DNA of 64,000 bases, taken from Oncomelania hupensis (Eukaryota > Mollusca > Gastropoda > Littorinimorpha > Pomatiopsidae). The notes beneath the pieces were generated by a model. It searched no databases. It saw only the letters and a program-made list of their open reading frames with translations, and had not been told where the DNA came from. The DNA lies in the NCBI GenBank assembly GCA_036898135.1, contig CM072512.1:17112597-17176596 (forward strand), in the 5' to 3' direction. Made by a program: the position numbers and the translations under genes. This document shows positions 21,720 to 32,259 of this stretch, in pieces; positions within the stretch are counted from its first letter, which is position 1; each line of letters opens with the position of its first letter.

Positions 21720-24700
21720 CAAGGTCAAGTGGGTTCGGGCGCTGAATAGAATAGCCCCAACTTTTCACGGCGTGTCGTAAGAGGCGACTAACAGGGTTGA
21801 TGGCAGCACGGCATCACTAGGCGACAGTCTTCTATACAGAAGTCACCGGCCAGGACGGAGGAACCTCACATTACTATATGTTCAACGACTCGGGCAAAGG
21901 CTGTACTCGTGGATTTCGGCTGTGGCCAATAACCAGGAGTGGATTGGGCCCAACCAGGTCTTTCTTGCCCAATACACACCATATGATGAACCGGATCGGT
22001 CATCGCCCGGGTCACCAAGGATCGCGCCTTCCGTTGGCCACCATGACGGAGGTGATAAGTGTGTTACTTATGGACAACTTAACAAGATTCGCACGACAAC
22101 AGCATCCTAGGAACCTGGAATGTCAGGACCCTAACTCCGGACGGAAAATTGGTAGAACTGGCCCACGAGCTAGACCACTTTTGATGGAACGTTTTAGGTA
22201 TCAGCGAACTGCGCTGGAACGGACTTGGTGAAACAACGAATGACAAAGACCACAAGCTTAATTTCATCGGGAGAGATGACAGGTACAAACACCGCTTTTG
22301 ATTCTTGTTCCACAAAGGCACTCAAGCTACAGCCATTGGTTGCCGCCCAGTATAAAGTAGACTAATTACCATCCGTTTGAGAGCAGTCCCGTTCAACATC
22401 ACCATCATCCGGCCTATGCCCCAAACATTATGACGACAGCGAAGTCGAGGATTTATATGAACGTGCGCACAGCAAAGGAGAACTGGATAGAAGATCAGTG
22501 CCAGGAAATCGAGAACAGTCTAAACAAGAATAAAAGCAAGAAGGCCTACTGGACTTTGAAGCTAAAAGTGTTAAACAGCCCAAGGTCTCCACTATCCAAA
22601 GCAAGTCTGGCATATGCCTTACAGAAGAACAAGAAGTCTTGGATAGATGGACAGAGTACTGCTCTGACCTTTACAACCACACACCAAACGGAGACCCATC
22701 AGTTCTAGCATGTCCACAGAACAGAGAAGAAGAAATCCTCCTAATTCTCCGAGAAGAAGTTGAGGCAGCAGTGCAATCGCTAAAGAAGGGGAAGTCAGTG
22801 GGACTGGACAACATACCCGCGGAACTGCTTCAAGCAGGAGGAGAAGCGATAGTTGACGCCCTCATCATTATCTGTGACAAGATCTGGCAGAGTGGAGAGT
22901 GGCCTACATATACACTATGGACCCTTGTCATCACTCTAAATCTAAAAAAATCTAAATCTCTTTCCAAAACGGGTAACCTTCAGGAGTGTGAAAACTACCG
23001 CACAATCAGCCTCATCAGCCATCCCAGCAATGTAAGTAAGGTCATCAACACAGGTGCGCCACAGGGTACTGTGATAGCCCCCTTTGTCTTTACCCTTTAC
23101 ACAAACAACTGCCAAATTTCCAGAGATGACACACATATTATCAAATTTTCTGATGCTGCTGCTGTTGTCGACCTTTCAGACTCTGTGACATGTTACGAGC
23201 AAAGTGTCAACTCCTTTGTCAACTGGTGTGATAGGAACCATCTTGAACTGAATGTCAAAAAGACTAAAGAAATGGTTGTGGACTTTAGGCGGAATGGGAC
23301 AGATTTGCCGGCACTCTTGTTAAAGGGAGAAGAGGTAGAAAGAGTAGACACCTATAGATATCTTGGCATTCTCATTGACGATAAATTAAAGTTCACAGCT
23401 AACGCTGAGGCAGTGTTCAAGAAGTGCAGACAGAGGATGTATATGTTGTACAAACTGCGTTCACTGATGGTGTCGCAAAGAATTTTGCAGCAGTGCTATA
23501 CTGCTTTCATTGAGTCTGTGTTAACATTTTCATTCATCTTTTTCTATCAGTCTCTTAATCTCAAAAACCAAAATTCTCTTAACAGTATCTCCAGAACATG
23601 TAGCAAGATTGTAGGCAGAAATCTCCCCCGTCTCTGTGATCGGTTCCAAACAAGGGCCCTGAGCAAGGCCATGTGCATCATTAAAGACCCCACCCACCCT
23701 CTGTGCCCCCTCTTCCAGTGTCTTCCGTCCGGGGTTCGACTCAGGACAATGCAATGCCGAACAGTTCGCTTCAGTTCCACTTTCATCCCTACTGCAATTA
23801 CCCTTTTCAATTCAACCAACAAACGCTGATGGCTCTGCTCAGGACACCTCACCACCCTCAAATTAATAACCCCATCATTTATTTTTATCTGATTAATTGC
23901 TTTTACAATCAAACTTGTATGTTTTACTTTACTACCCACATGTCCATTGATAATTATTGTGTTTGTAAGTGTGAGTGTATTACCTTATTTGTCAAGGACT
24001 GTTTGGTATTTTTTTATCTCGTTGTTATAGTTGTTTATGATGTGTTCTGTGTGGATGAGTGCACGGCTGCAGTGATGAGTAGGCAAATGTAGTGCGTGAG
24101 TGTGTTGTAACTGCGCGAGGCTTTTATGACTGAAATAATAGTGCCTATTCTTTAGTCCTACTTCTTACCTGTAATATTTTTACCTGCAAGAGGCGTTCGC
24201 TCACTCAATGCATAGTTAAATTATGTACGGATGATGTGCGTACGGATCCTATGCTTTCTGAACCTCTTATATCAGTCTGTGTCTTATTATTGTTCATTAT
24301 AAACTGTCTTGTTGTGTGGAGCCATAATATAATATAATGTGATGAGACTTGTACAATATTTCCATTCCTGTGGTAATAAAGATGTGTTGAATTGAATGTA
24401 ATCATGAAAATAATACTCAACAGGTTGAAACCCCAAGCTGAACAAATCATAGCTGAGGAGCAAGCGGGATTCAGATCAGGGCGAAGTATCACTGAGCAGA
24501 TTTTCAACCTCAGAATAATCTGCGAGAAATTCCTACAGCACCAACAACATCTATATCATGTGTTTGTAGACTTCAAGAAAGCGTTGGACCGAGTATGGCA
24601 TGCAGCTCTTGAGCAACCATGAGAGTGTACAACATCAGCCCTAAAATTATTGAAGCCATCAAATGCCTGTATGACAAGGCTACCAGAGCAGTGCACCACA

Positions 24701-25665
24701 ACAGCGCCATCGGGAACAGGTTCAGAACAATAATCGGCGTGCGTCAAGGATGCCTACTCTCTCCGACACTCTTCAACATCTTCCTGGGGCTCACCATGTC
24801 GGATGCCCTTGCAGATCACGAAGGCACAGTCAGCATATTATGGGGGTAAAGCAATCTCCAACCTCCGTTTTGCGGATGACATTGATGGATTGGCTGGAGA
24901 GGAACAAGAACTTGAACAGCTGGTACACAGGCTTGACACCACCTCCAGAACCATTGGAATTAAAATAAGTGCAGAGAAAACCAACATGATGAGCAACAAC
25001 ACCAATAGCATCAACACGGACATCAAAGTCCAAGGCCAAACCCTCAACACTTTGTATAGCTTCAAATATTTAGGAGCCATTGTATCAGACACTGGGCCCC
25101 GACAAGAAGTCCTCTCCAGTATTGCACAAACAACTGCTGCCCTGACAAATTTAAAGCCCATTTGGAAAGACAGGACCATCAATCTACACTGCAAGGTAAG
25201 GCTGCTGAGCTCGTTTTTCATCTCCATCTTCCTATATGCTTGGGAAAAATGGACCCTCACAGCAGACCTACAACGAAGAATACAAAGCATGGAAATGAGG
25301 TGTAACAGAGGCTTTCTGGGCATTTCCTAAACACGGCACATCAACAAGACCAAGTCCAACAGACCATCACACAAGCCATTGAACAACACGATGACATGCT
25401 CACAGTGGTGAAGAAACGGAAATTCCGATGGTATGGCCACGTCACCAGAGCATCAGGCCTTGCAAAAACCATCCTGCAAGGCATGGTGTAACGAGGAAGA
25501 AGGAGAAGGAGACATAAAAACAGATGGGAGGACAACATTCGAGAATGGACTGGCTTGACACTGAGCTAAGCCATGATGGTTGATGAGAACAGAGAAAGAT
25601 GGAGCACGCTGGTTAAAAGATCTTCTGTGGTGTCCCAACGACTTTCGAGTTACGGGATAGGAAAG
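21720..25665 (+). mobile_element. LINE-A, near full-length, decayed and interrupted
   Basis: The 5' part (about 22100-22430) carries a broken AP-endonuclease region: LGTWNVRTLTPDG, LGISELRWNGLG and a YAPN-like block in shifting frames. 22440-23028 encodes the linker and the start of RT (KENWIEDQCQEIENSLNKN, LREEVEAAVQSLKKGKS, NYRTISLISHPS). After the L2-like insertion it resumes at 24402 with MKIILNRLKPQAEQIIAEEQ, FKKALDRVWHAA, GVRQGCLLSPTLFNIFL, RFADDIDGLAGEEQELEQL and the RT C-terminus, ending at the TAGGA-type tail at 25665. There are multiple stops and frameshifts, so it is inactive. It lies antisense to the host gene in intron 3. Confidence 0.88.
23036..24394 (+). mobile_element. L2/CR1-like LINE 3' fragment nested in LINE-A
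   Basis: Encodes the C-terminal half of an L2-type RT: NTGAPQGTVIAPFVFTLYTN, CDRNHLELNVKKTKEMVVDF and RYLGILIDDKLKF, then PLFQCLPSGVR. The catalytic FADD is degraded to FSDA, so the copy is dead. The element is 5'-truncated and ends in TTGAATTG, a typical L2/CR1 terminal repeat. The 7-bp duplication AATGTAA flanks it (23029-23035 and 24395-24401). The host LINE-A reading (HPSNV ... MKIILNRL) resumes immediately afterwards. The long frame across 22639-23829 is a chance in-frame chimera of the two LINEs. Confidence 0.9.
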
Positions 25666-26360
25666 GTCAAGGAATTGTTCTTCACCATTTTCCAAACACA
25701 TTTTACTCTAAAATTTCAATGAGCTGATTTTGAGTTTTTTGGTCTTGCATGTTGTTCACAGATTGACGTATCATTTTATTTTCCCCTTTTCTTTCGGTAG
25801 AATACAGCTGAGTCTCAATTACTGACAAGAAACAATTACTGGCAAGAAACAATTACTGGCAAAAAAATTAACACTTTTGATGCTTGTTTTTCGATTATGT
25901 GTGCGAGTGTCTAGAATACATTTTATTAGATTGCCATCTTGTTAGACATCGGCCTTAATTAATGAAACATTGTGTAAAAACGTCTAGTTATATTTCTGAT
26001 GTTATTAAATTAATGCACGAGACATGCACAAACATAGTTCTTTTATTAGATTATATCAGTAGAAAAAAACTGATTGACTGTGTATAGTAAACGATTTACA
26101 TTGATTTTTTTTCTGTGCGATTTTAAGAAAATTGATGAGGCATCCATACCGATCTATTGGAACAATCGTGTTTTGGATTGTGAATACTCTAAGGAACATT
26201 TAAAATACTAGTCTCGTTGAGTCATGGGGAGAGGTGGAGAGGGATAAGGTGAATGAGGGGAAGAGGGTCTGTCTACAAAGTTTTATTCCTGGCTTCCCAA
26301 GAAGTAAGGTAACTGTCGAGTTACAACACATTGAAAGCAAGTGACAAACTGAAATCTTAC
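25666..26360. other. intron 3, nothing recognised
   Basis: AT-rich sequence with a small direct repeat GAAACAATTACTGGCAA at about 25830-25865. Confidence 0.4.
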
Positions 26361-26516
26361 CGAGTTGGAGTTGAATCTCGGTAACGTCTTCAGGGTCCAC
26401 GTCCACACAGTAAATAGACTTCAAGCTGTTTTTTGTGGATCCGAGATACTGATCGAACCTTTCAATGGCTTTAACCAAGCTATCGGCGCATTGCTCCACT
26501 GGCACATTGTATAGTC
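26361..26516 (-). CDS. macro domain, exon 3 (C-terminal part)
   Basis: This 156-nt exon completes the macro fold. It starts after TTATTTTCCAG, restores the Gly codon split from exon 2 (SSG|LYNVPVEQC), and encodes the last helix and strand (CADSLVKAIERFDQYL, SLKSIYCVDVDPEDV). The donor CTCG|GTAAGA leaves phase 1, which is exactly what exon 4 needs. The matching phases are the evidence that macro and GTPase modules belong to one transcript. Confidence 0.85.
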
Positions 26517-26943
26517 CTGGAAAATAAGTTAAAGTAAAGTAAGTCTGATATCATTAATTTTGTCACACCCTTATACTAGATAGTATGATTGTAGAAGAGT
26601 GCATTAATTCATATTATTGAAGTAAAAGGTCTCAAAAAAAAAGTGTATACAAAAATAAATCCGGTTCCTTGATAAAGTCCCCTCATCGCGAGTCTTGAAA
26701 ATGGGTTCTTGATACAGTCAGCGTCACCCGATAGCACAGGCAGGCAGTCCTCTCCGCTTCATAATCCACGAAGTACTAAAATCATGTTGATCACGCTTCT
26801 ATGATTTATTTTTAATTTTTTGTGTTTCTACACAGGTGTTCTAAGGGAGATAAGTCTCGTGATGCTTCTAGCAGACGATCTTTAGAACGCAACGTTTAGT
26901 TTCAAATGTTCCAAAAATTAGACACACATTTGTATTATAGATT
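26517..26943. other. intron 2 sequence
   Basis: Nothing recognised other than the SINE-B copy that follows. Confidence 0.4.
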
Positions 26944-27230
26944 GTGTGACTTAGGTACGAGACTATTGAGGTCACCGAGGGTTTTCTCCGGGCACTCCGG
27001 TTTCCTCCCTCCCTTCAATAATGGTACAGGATGCAGTCAATATAAAAATTTCAAAAATAAAATTCGATTTTCTTCCGTCTTCTAATAGCGATCTCCCTGC
27101 CTTTACACCACCTGTTTGAGTGATGTATGTGTATTTTCTGTGTGTGAGGGTAAATGAGACAGGTGAGCGTGTATGTTGGTATAGATCGCCGCGCTTTGAG
27201 CCTTGGGGAAAGGCGCGTACATAGCATCCT

Positions 27231-27283
<53 letters not shown>
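26944..27283 (+). mobile_element. SINE-B, 5'-truncated, with (ATT)n tail
   Basis: Starts GTGTGACTTAGGTACGAGAC and lacks the tRNA head. The body (GGGTTTTCTCCGGGCACTCC, TTCAATAATGGTACAGGATG, GATCGCCGCGCTTTGAGCC) closely matches 56172-56640, and the copy ends TAGCATCCTGTATT(ATT)n. Confidence 0.9.
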
Positions 27284-27524
27284 AATAGTCAACTCTTTGC
27301 GTAAAGGAGGCATTTTGTTTGTTGTTGCGTTTTTAATATCGATTTCAGGCGCACATTTATTATATCGGGTTTTTAGAATTGTACGCCGTATGCTATAGAA
27401 TTCACAATCATGCTTATTTGTGCTAAAGTCAATTAGTCTACAGGAAGAAAACTCATTCTGTTATGTTATTTATAAGTTATTAGCAGATTTTCATCTATTG
27501 TAATGAAAACAGATTGCCACTCAC

Positions 27525-27720
27525 CAGAACTGACGAATGGTAAAGCAATGGAGACATAGTTCCGTTTATACGCCGTTTGCAAGCAGTTGAAGATGGTTTC
27601 AGTTAGGTCCTGCAAGCACTTGTGCTTCTGGTTCTGAGGATAATCATCCCAGAGTGGGCCACAAATATGAAAGACGCTTTTCCAGCGCTGACCGCCTCTG
27701 GTGACTACCACTTGTCCTAC
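27525..27720 (-). CDS. macro domain, exon 2 (central part)
   Basis: This 196-nt exon follows the acceptor ATGACAG and continues exon 1 in phase 0: PLK joins VGQVVVTRGGQRWKSVFHICG. It encodes the central macro-domain strands and helix, including VFHICGPLWDDYP, the equivalent of the usual HxVGPxW, and the phosphate-loop equivalent SIALPFVSSG. Macro domains bind ADP-ribose or related ligands and some hydrolyse protein-linked ADP-ribose. The donor CTG|GTGAGT leaves phase 1 for exon 3. Confidence 0.88.
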
Positions 27721-28001
27721 CTGTCATAACATCGTCTGTGAATCAGTAGCCCACTAAAAGAGTACCGATTACTGACAAGGTGCTTGCAGATTATATATCA
27801 ACATCAATCACCAAGTTTTTAAGTAACGCTGGCGGTTTGAGTGACTCGCGGCACCAGTTACCGAAGGCTGAAAAGACTGAATCATATGGCATTCTCTCCC
27901 GCTCTTCCGCTCCCAGTGTGGGCTGTGTGGTGATTTTCTGCATTTATTCAAAAGGCCAATTAATTAACTTACAATTCGCACCGCCTAAAGAAAGGACTTA
28001 C

Positions 28002-28738
28002 CTTCAAAGGATAGCGAAAATTTAAGTCATCGTCCCATGTGTCTACCACCTGGTTGCCCACTGACTCAACAATAGCCTTGGCCACTTTCCCTCCAGGCTG
28101 CCTTGCTCTGCCAACAGGGTTTACGATGCAGTCAGCCGTGACTGTATAGAATCCCGCTGACACAGATATTCCAGATGGCGTGGTAAACTCTTTGAGCCTT
28201 GTTAAGAAAGAATGCACAAGACTTTTGAAGTTGTCAAATGAAGAGCTGACGAATACTTTGGTTCAAGGATTGTTTGTTGCTCTTGGGAAATGAAGAGAAG
28301 CTTCGTCATATCCTTACTCAGCTCACAACTCAGCCTCGTGCTAGAATACTTATTGTCTACTAATTCTTTTGCCATCTTTCCTCTAGCGCCAAATTCAACT
28401 ACCTCCCAAACAAGCAGATCGAATTCTTTTTTTTTCAGCAAAGACCTGACCGACTCCTTCCACATTTCACTATTTATCGTGGTCTCCACACGTCTGGCTT
28501 TTACCATGTTTCTCTGCTCGTCTATGGTGATTTCGGTGACTGCAAAGCTATCTTTTAACACACGCTTCTTTTCATCTGAATCAAGTCGGAGAACATGCTT
28601 GTCCAGCTCATCGACTTCAGGTATACCCCCTCTCTGTCTGAACGAAAATACCAGCGAGTAAATGTGACTGCCAGGGAACTCATCGTGCGGAAACTGCAAA
28701 ACGTCACTGTCAGCTTGAAAACCACGGCTTGCAGCCAT
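28002..28738 (-). CDS. macro-AIG1 protein, exon 1 (5'-most recognisable part, frameshifted)
   Basis: The 3' part (about 28002-28255) encodes the start of the macro domain: TPSGISVSAGFYTVTADCIV with the ligand-loop equivalent QPGGKVAKAIVESVG, ending YPLK before a strong donor GTAAGT. Upstream sequence reads from an ATG at 28738 (MAASRGFQADSD) through a charged, unrecognised region (FSFRQRGGIPEVDELDKHVL, KLLFISQEQQTILEP). That region's position before a macro domain resembles the linker of PARP14-like proteins. The two parts are in different frames; a single-base change near 28255-28260 would rejoin them. This is either a sequence error or an inactivating mutation. The true start and any earlier exons are not established. 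Confidence 0.7.
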
Positions 28739-29850
28739 CGGGAACGAAACCTTTTTTTTGGCAAAACTACCTCGTTGGCATCGCAGGCACATATAGTGGA
28801 TACATTGCTACTTTTATATAACGGCAAATCCTTTTCTTTTACACTTCAACTTGAAGCACTTACAGGTGCGTGCAATCTCCTAAGGGACCTTTCGCCTAGG
28901 CGCACTATTATGATTGAAAATCTATTGAAAGGTTTATGACATACATGAACATTTTATCTGTCACCTATCGTTTTCATGATATAGCCACCCTATCTCGTAT
29001 TGCAACAGTGTACAGGCAACTAGATAAACCCTTATATAAACACTGCTTTCAAAATATAGATTGTAATATGGATGAAGTTTGCTGTGATCCTGATCCATGC
29101 AGTTTGCATGCCAGCTCAGATTAAATACGAACAACAAAGGCGTATATGAATTCTCCCAACCTAGACACATTTACCAAGGTAAGCCCATGTAGATAGACCG
29201 GCCTTATATAGATTACAATAACGGTACAGTCGGAGCGTGTAATGACATTCCTTACTATAATAAAACAATTATTAAAATAAAATACAATATAACACATCCT
29301 TATTACCTCAAACAAGAAATTTACACAAGCGTAATCATTTGACCTGAAAAGGATAGCACATTTTAAAGCCACATGTGTTAAATCGACAAAGCATTATAAT
29401 TAGGCCTACCCCTTAGTAATCTATCACAGTTCATCAATGCGACACATTCATATTCCTACTATAACAGTTCCATATCCCAATTATATGTCATCAATTCACA
29501 CTCACAAGTGACAAATATATACAATTCTAGAAGCGTATATGACATTTAATAATTTATTACATAATTCATACAAGCCACTATCAATTATCAACCATTTATT
29601 AAAACTATGAGGGGTGATAATAAATATATAAATACACAAATAAGTAAACAAATAATGAGCAAATAGATTAGTTAAATAGGTGAAAGAGGGGGAGGGGGAG
29701 GAGAGGAGGCGATGCTATTAAAACAATTTACATAAGCTAAAACATGAGGACTTCTATATGCGACCACATAACAACACAAGCCAACCATTTTACCTCAAGG
29801 GAGAGCATCGAACAGTCGCTACTCTCCTTGACGAGGGAGCCTCCAGCAAA
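28739..29850. other. upstream of the macro-AIG1 gene; nothing firm
   Basis: Open frames here are short and AT-rich, with no recognised domain. A frame at 28555-28827 (minus) overlaps exon 1 in another phase and could hide an alternative first exon, but no splice site decides this. Confidence 0.3.
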
Positions 29851-29854
29851 GCCA

Positions 29855-30230
29855 TCATCTGCCTATAGTAGAATTAATCAGAGAAACATTGCACTGGTTA
29901 AAAACGTGGACTAATAGCCGACTGCGGCTCTTAAAACTTTTAAAACGTGTTCCTGAAGGTAGTATATGAGTTAAAACATTTGTAACACAAGGTGTGAGGA
30001 GTAGTCTTTCATGCTGACGGCCTTGCCGAGGGTCGTCCTCTGGAACAACTCGCAAAGAGGCGCCAGTTTCCTGCCCATAATCCTACTGCATACATTGGTA
30101 ATGCATTCAACGGTTTTCTACTGTTAACGTTCAAAGTCTTATACCAACACACAAATGAAAATGTAAGCACAGACTCAATGAAAGCTGGGTAGTTAACAGT
30201 TTGCTTAAATAAGGTTGTGCCAGGTCATGA
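29855..30230 (-). mobile_element. L2-like LINE C-terminal fragment
   Basis: The minus strand reads FIESVLTFSFVCWYKTLN, then after frame changes IMGRKLAPLCELFQR-like sequence and LPSGTRFKSFKSRSRLLV. These correspond to FIESVLTFSFIFFYQSLN and CLPSGVRLRTMQCRTVRF in the L2-like element at 23036-24394. It is a decayed relative of that element in opposite orientation. Confidence 0.65.
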
Positions 30231-30249
30231 TGCACCTTAAATAAAAGGC

Positions 30250-30563
30250 TGTGACGTCTGAGACGCGCGCGGTGGTGCAAGTGGGATGCGCGCGATAGAT
30301 CAGATCGTTTTATTTTTCAAAGCATGCAATAATAGAGTGAATTTACCTTTGATTTGATTTTGCGTTGTTGTTAGCAGAAGCTTTGTATAACGTTGATAAT
30401 TTTAGTTGGTCGATATTATTTGAGAATTTTCTAGAGTTGGTTGTTTACTATCGATCGAAGCGTGTGGATAATTCTAGTGGTAACTAGAGACGCTTCCATC
30501 CTAAATTTGGTTGTATGACGTGAGACAGTGCTGACGAAATTTGTTCTGATTGGTTATAATTGT
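30250..30563 (+). mobile_element. solo LTR family B, left half (outermost of a nested stack)
   Basis: Matches family B from GACGCGCGCG through CAAAGCATGCAATAATAGAG, CTATCGATCGAAGCGTGTGG and ATGACGTGAGACAGTGCTGA to CTGATTGGTTATAATTG. It then stops inside the LTR. The missing right half is at 42353-42820, displaced by the insertion of a LINE with an 11-bp duplication. The left boundary near 30250 shows no convincing 5-bp TSD with the right end (AAGGC versus AAGTG). Confidence 0.85.
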
Positions 30564-30705
30564 TTTATTTATTTCATTTTACGTCTTTACACAATTTGTG
30601 ATTTTAGACGGTCTTTCACTCACTCATCCATTCCCTTACACATGCCCACAAAGACATTCACATAAACATACAACCACGCAAGAACAAGTATATATTAACA
30701 TAGTG

Positions 30706-30709
<4 letters not shown>

Positions 30710-30757
<48 letters not shown>
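30710..30757. repeat. (AAT)n microsatellite in LINE 3' UTR
   Basis: AAT triplets within the LINE-I 3' UTR. Confidence 0.9.
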
Positions 30758-30758
<1 letters not shown>

Positions 30759-30811
30759 TGAATTTCGTTATGAACAAAATCATAATTTAAAAACAAACAA
30801 ACAAAAAAAAA

Positions 30812-30946
30812 CTACAAAACTGTCCCCAAAGGACTATCTAACAAAGAATTAAACAGTTCATACAACAGCTGTGGACTATTAAAGATAGCTGCTTCAGTAT
30901 TGATTGCAGAACCGGTAAATGTTGTTGTAATACAGGGCACGAAAGT
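30812..30946 (-). pseudogene. LINE-I ORF2 C-terminal tail, separated by the LTR element
   Basis: After the ATATG duplication the minus strand continues the LINE ORF2 frame left at 37371 (CNDIISQKHI joining TFVPCITTTFTGSAINTEA) and ends FNSLLDSPLGTVL followed by a stop. The join in frame across the TSD shows the LTR element cut a continuous ORF. Confidence 0.8.
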
Positions 30947-31314
30947 ATATGTGTTACGTTGAAACGCGAATGGTAGTACGTCAGAAACGCGCACGATAGA
31001 TCTAATCGTTTCGTTTTGCAAAGTATTCAATAATGGAGTTTATTTACCTTTGATTTGAGTTTGCATTGTTGTTAGGAGAGGCTTTGTATAACGTGGATAA
31101 TTTTCGTTGGTCGATATTGTCGGAGAATACTCTGGATCTCCTTGTTTACTATCGATCGAAGTTTCGGGACGATTGTCGAAGAAAGAGAAGGTTCGGGGTA
31201 TGTGTGGAGAGATGTATGACGTAAGTCAGTGATGACGATCTTTAATTCTGATTGGTTAGTTGTAATGCGTCATTTCTAGAACAAACTGTCGTCATCTCGA
31301 AGGATAGAAAAAAA

Positions 31315-31323
31315 TTATATATT
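31315..31323 (+). promoter_or_regulatory. LTR TATA-like box
   Basis: TTATATATT lies about 90 bp upstream of the polyadenylation signal in the same LTR. In family-B LTRs the equivalent position has CTATATAAG, supporting a promoter role. Confidence 0.55.
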
Positions 31324-31407
31324 CGATGCTTTGTGTGTTGTAAAAAGGAGAGTTGCTGTGAAAGTTGAGTTGAGTTGAGAATTGTATGCAGTTGTTGGTG
31401 TGTGCTG

Positions 31408-31413
31408 AATAAA
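31408..31413 (+). promoter_or_regulatory. LTR polyadenylation signal
   Basis: AATAAA in CTGAATAAAAAGTGG, conserved in all LTR copies of both families in the window. Confidence 0.6.
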
Positions 31414-31572
31414 AAGTGGAAAACTTCATACGTCGACTTTGTGACTTGTATGCTGTTTGGACGGGTTGCGTGGATAAACGAATCTGAGTTACACCTTATC
31501 AGGAATTCAGCATTGGGGCTGAATCCACTACTGATAAAGAAAAACACCAACGTCGAACCGAGTGTAACATTT

Positions 31573-31591
31573 TGGGGGTCAAGCCGCGATT
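31573..31591 (+). promoter_or_regulatory. candidate primer-binding site
   Basis: TGGGGGTCAAGCCGCGATT begins 3 nt after the 5' LTR with the TGG expected of a sequence pairing to a tRNA CCA end. I cannot name the tRNA. Confidence 0.5.
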
Positions 31592-31755
31592 CACGCCATA
31601 GCCAAGGGTTCAACTGCTACAACAAGCGAGTCAACGTTACGAGAGGCAGTCATCGAGGGTAGCCGCCAACGAGTTGCGTCGAGAGGGGCCAAAATACTGG
31701 GACTACATCACCGATAGGTTCGGGTTGACTGCAAGGGCGTGTAGTCGCTGAAGAG

Positions 31756-32259
31756 TTGCTTCGTGAGCGAACAACAGATCGGGACTACGTGGCTGCCGTA
31801 AGACTACGTCGAGGGACAGTCTCGGAGCTACATCGCCAGTGTTACAGAGAGCGGCGAGCGGACGTCGCGTCTACTTCAGCACAGGAGCGTGTACATCAAC
31901 ACCAGCGTGGTGCAGCGTCGCATACGACGAGGACAGCGGGGCCTGCGTCAGCGAAGGCGACTAGTGACAAGCATCAGCGCTACTGCAGAGAGCGTGCTGT
32001 TCTAGAACAGTTTAGAAAGGTACAGCACAGTCAAGAACTTTCCAGAAAAGAACTTTCCAGAAGCATCAAGATGGCTGACTTCTGGCAGAAAGGGATGCAA
32101 CTGAATCTAAAAGGCAAGCAGCTGACGGAGTACGTCAAGTCTCAGATTGAAATGAAGCGTCTGGAAATTGAACAGCAGCGGCAAGAAAAAGAGGAAGAGC
32201 GACGCCGAGAAAAAAGGGAGGACAGCGTCGGCGTGACGAGATGGACGAGAGACAATTAG
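31756..32259 (+). CDS. Gag N-terminal ORF of the Gmr1-like element
   Basis: A 167-residue frame, highly charged: Arg-rich at the start, then a Glu/Arg/Lys-rich likely coiled coil at the end (MKRLEIEQQRQEKEEERRR). It overlaps the main ORF by 19 nt in the -1 frame relation. The open part of the downstream frame begins at 32172, and reading from the coiled coil into RRDEMDERQLEAERQYQLEL would give one continuous helix. This suggests a single Gag-Pol ORF originally, with either programmed frameshifting or a single-base mutation between 32217 and 32240. An A6G run lies at 32210-32216, but it is not in the phase of a canonical -1 slippery heptamer. Confidence 0.7.
   Translation: MLRERTTDRDYVAAVRLRRGTVSELHRQCYRERRADVASTSAQERVHQHQRGAASHTTRTAGPASAKATSDKHQRYCRERAVLEQFRKVQHSQELSRKELSRSIKMADFWQKGMQLNLKGKQLTEYVKSQIEMKRLEIEQQRQEKEEERRREKREDSVGVTRWTRDN

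Larger units (their letters stand above)
30952..31569 (+). repeat. 5' LTR of the Gmr1-like element
   Basis: Starts TGTTACGTTGAAACGCG and ends GAGTGTAACA (short inverted termini TGTTAC/GTAACA). It carries a TATA-like TTATATATT at 31315-31323 and AATAAA at 31408-31413, so U3, R and U5 can be approximated. Confidence 0.95.

Noticed and set aside
22639..23829. 396-residue RT-like protein
   Set aside because: A chance in-frame fusion of LINE-A and a nested L2-like LINE across an insertion junction.
31242..31613. 123-residue ORF in the LTR (also at 37035)
   Set aside because: It lies in LTR sequence antisense to the element, with no domain; the apparent extension of the RNase H ORF into it is an insertion artefact.
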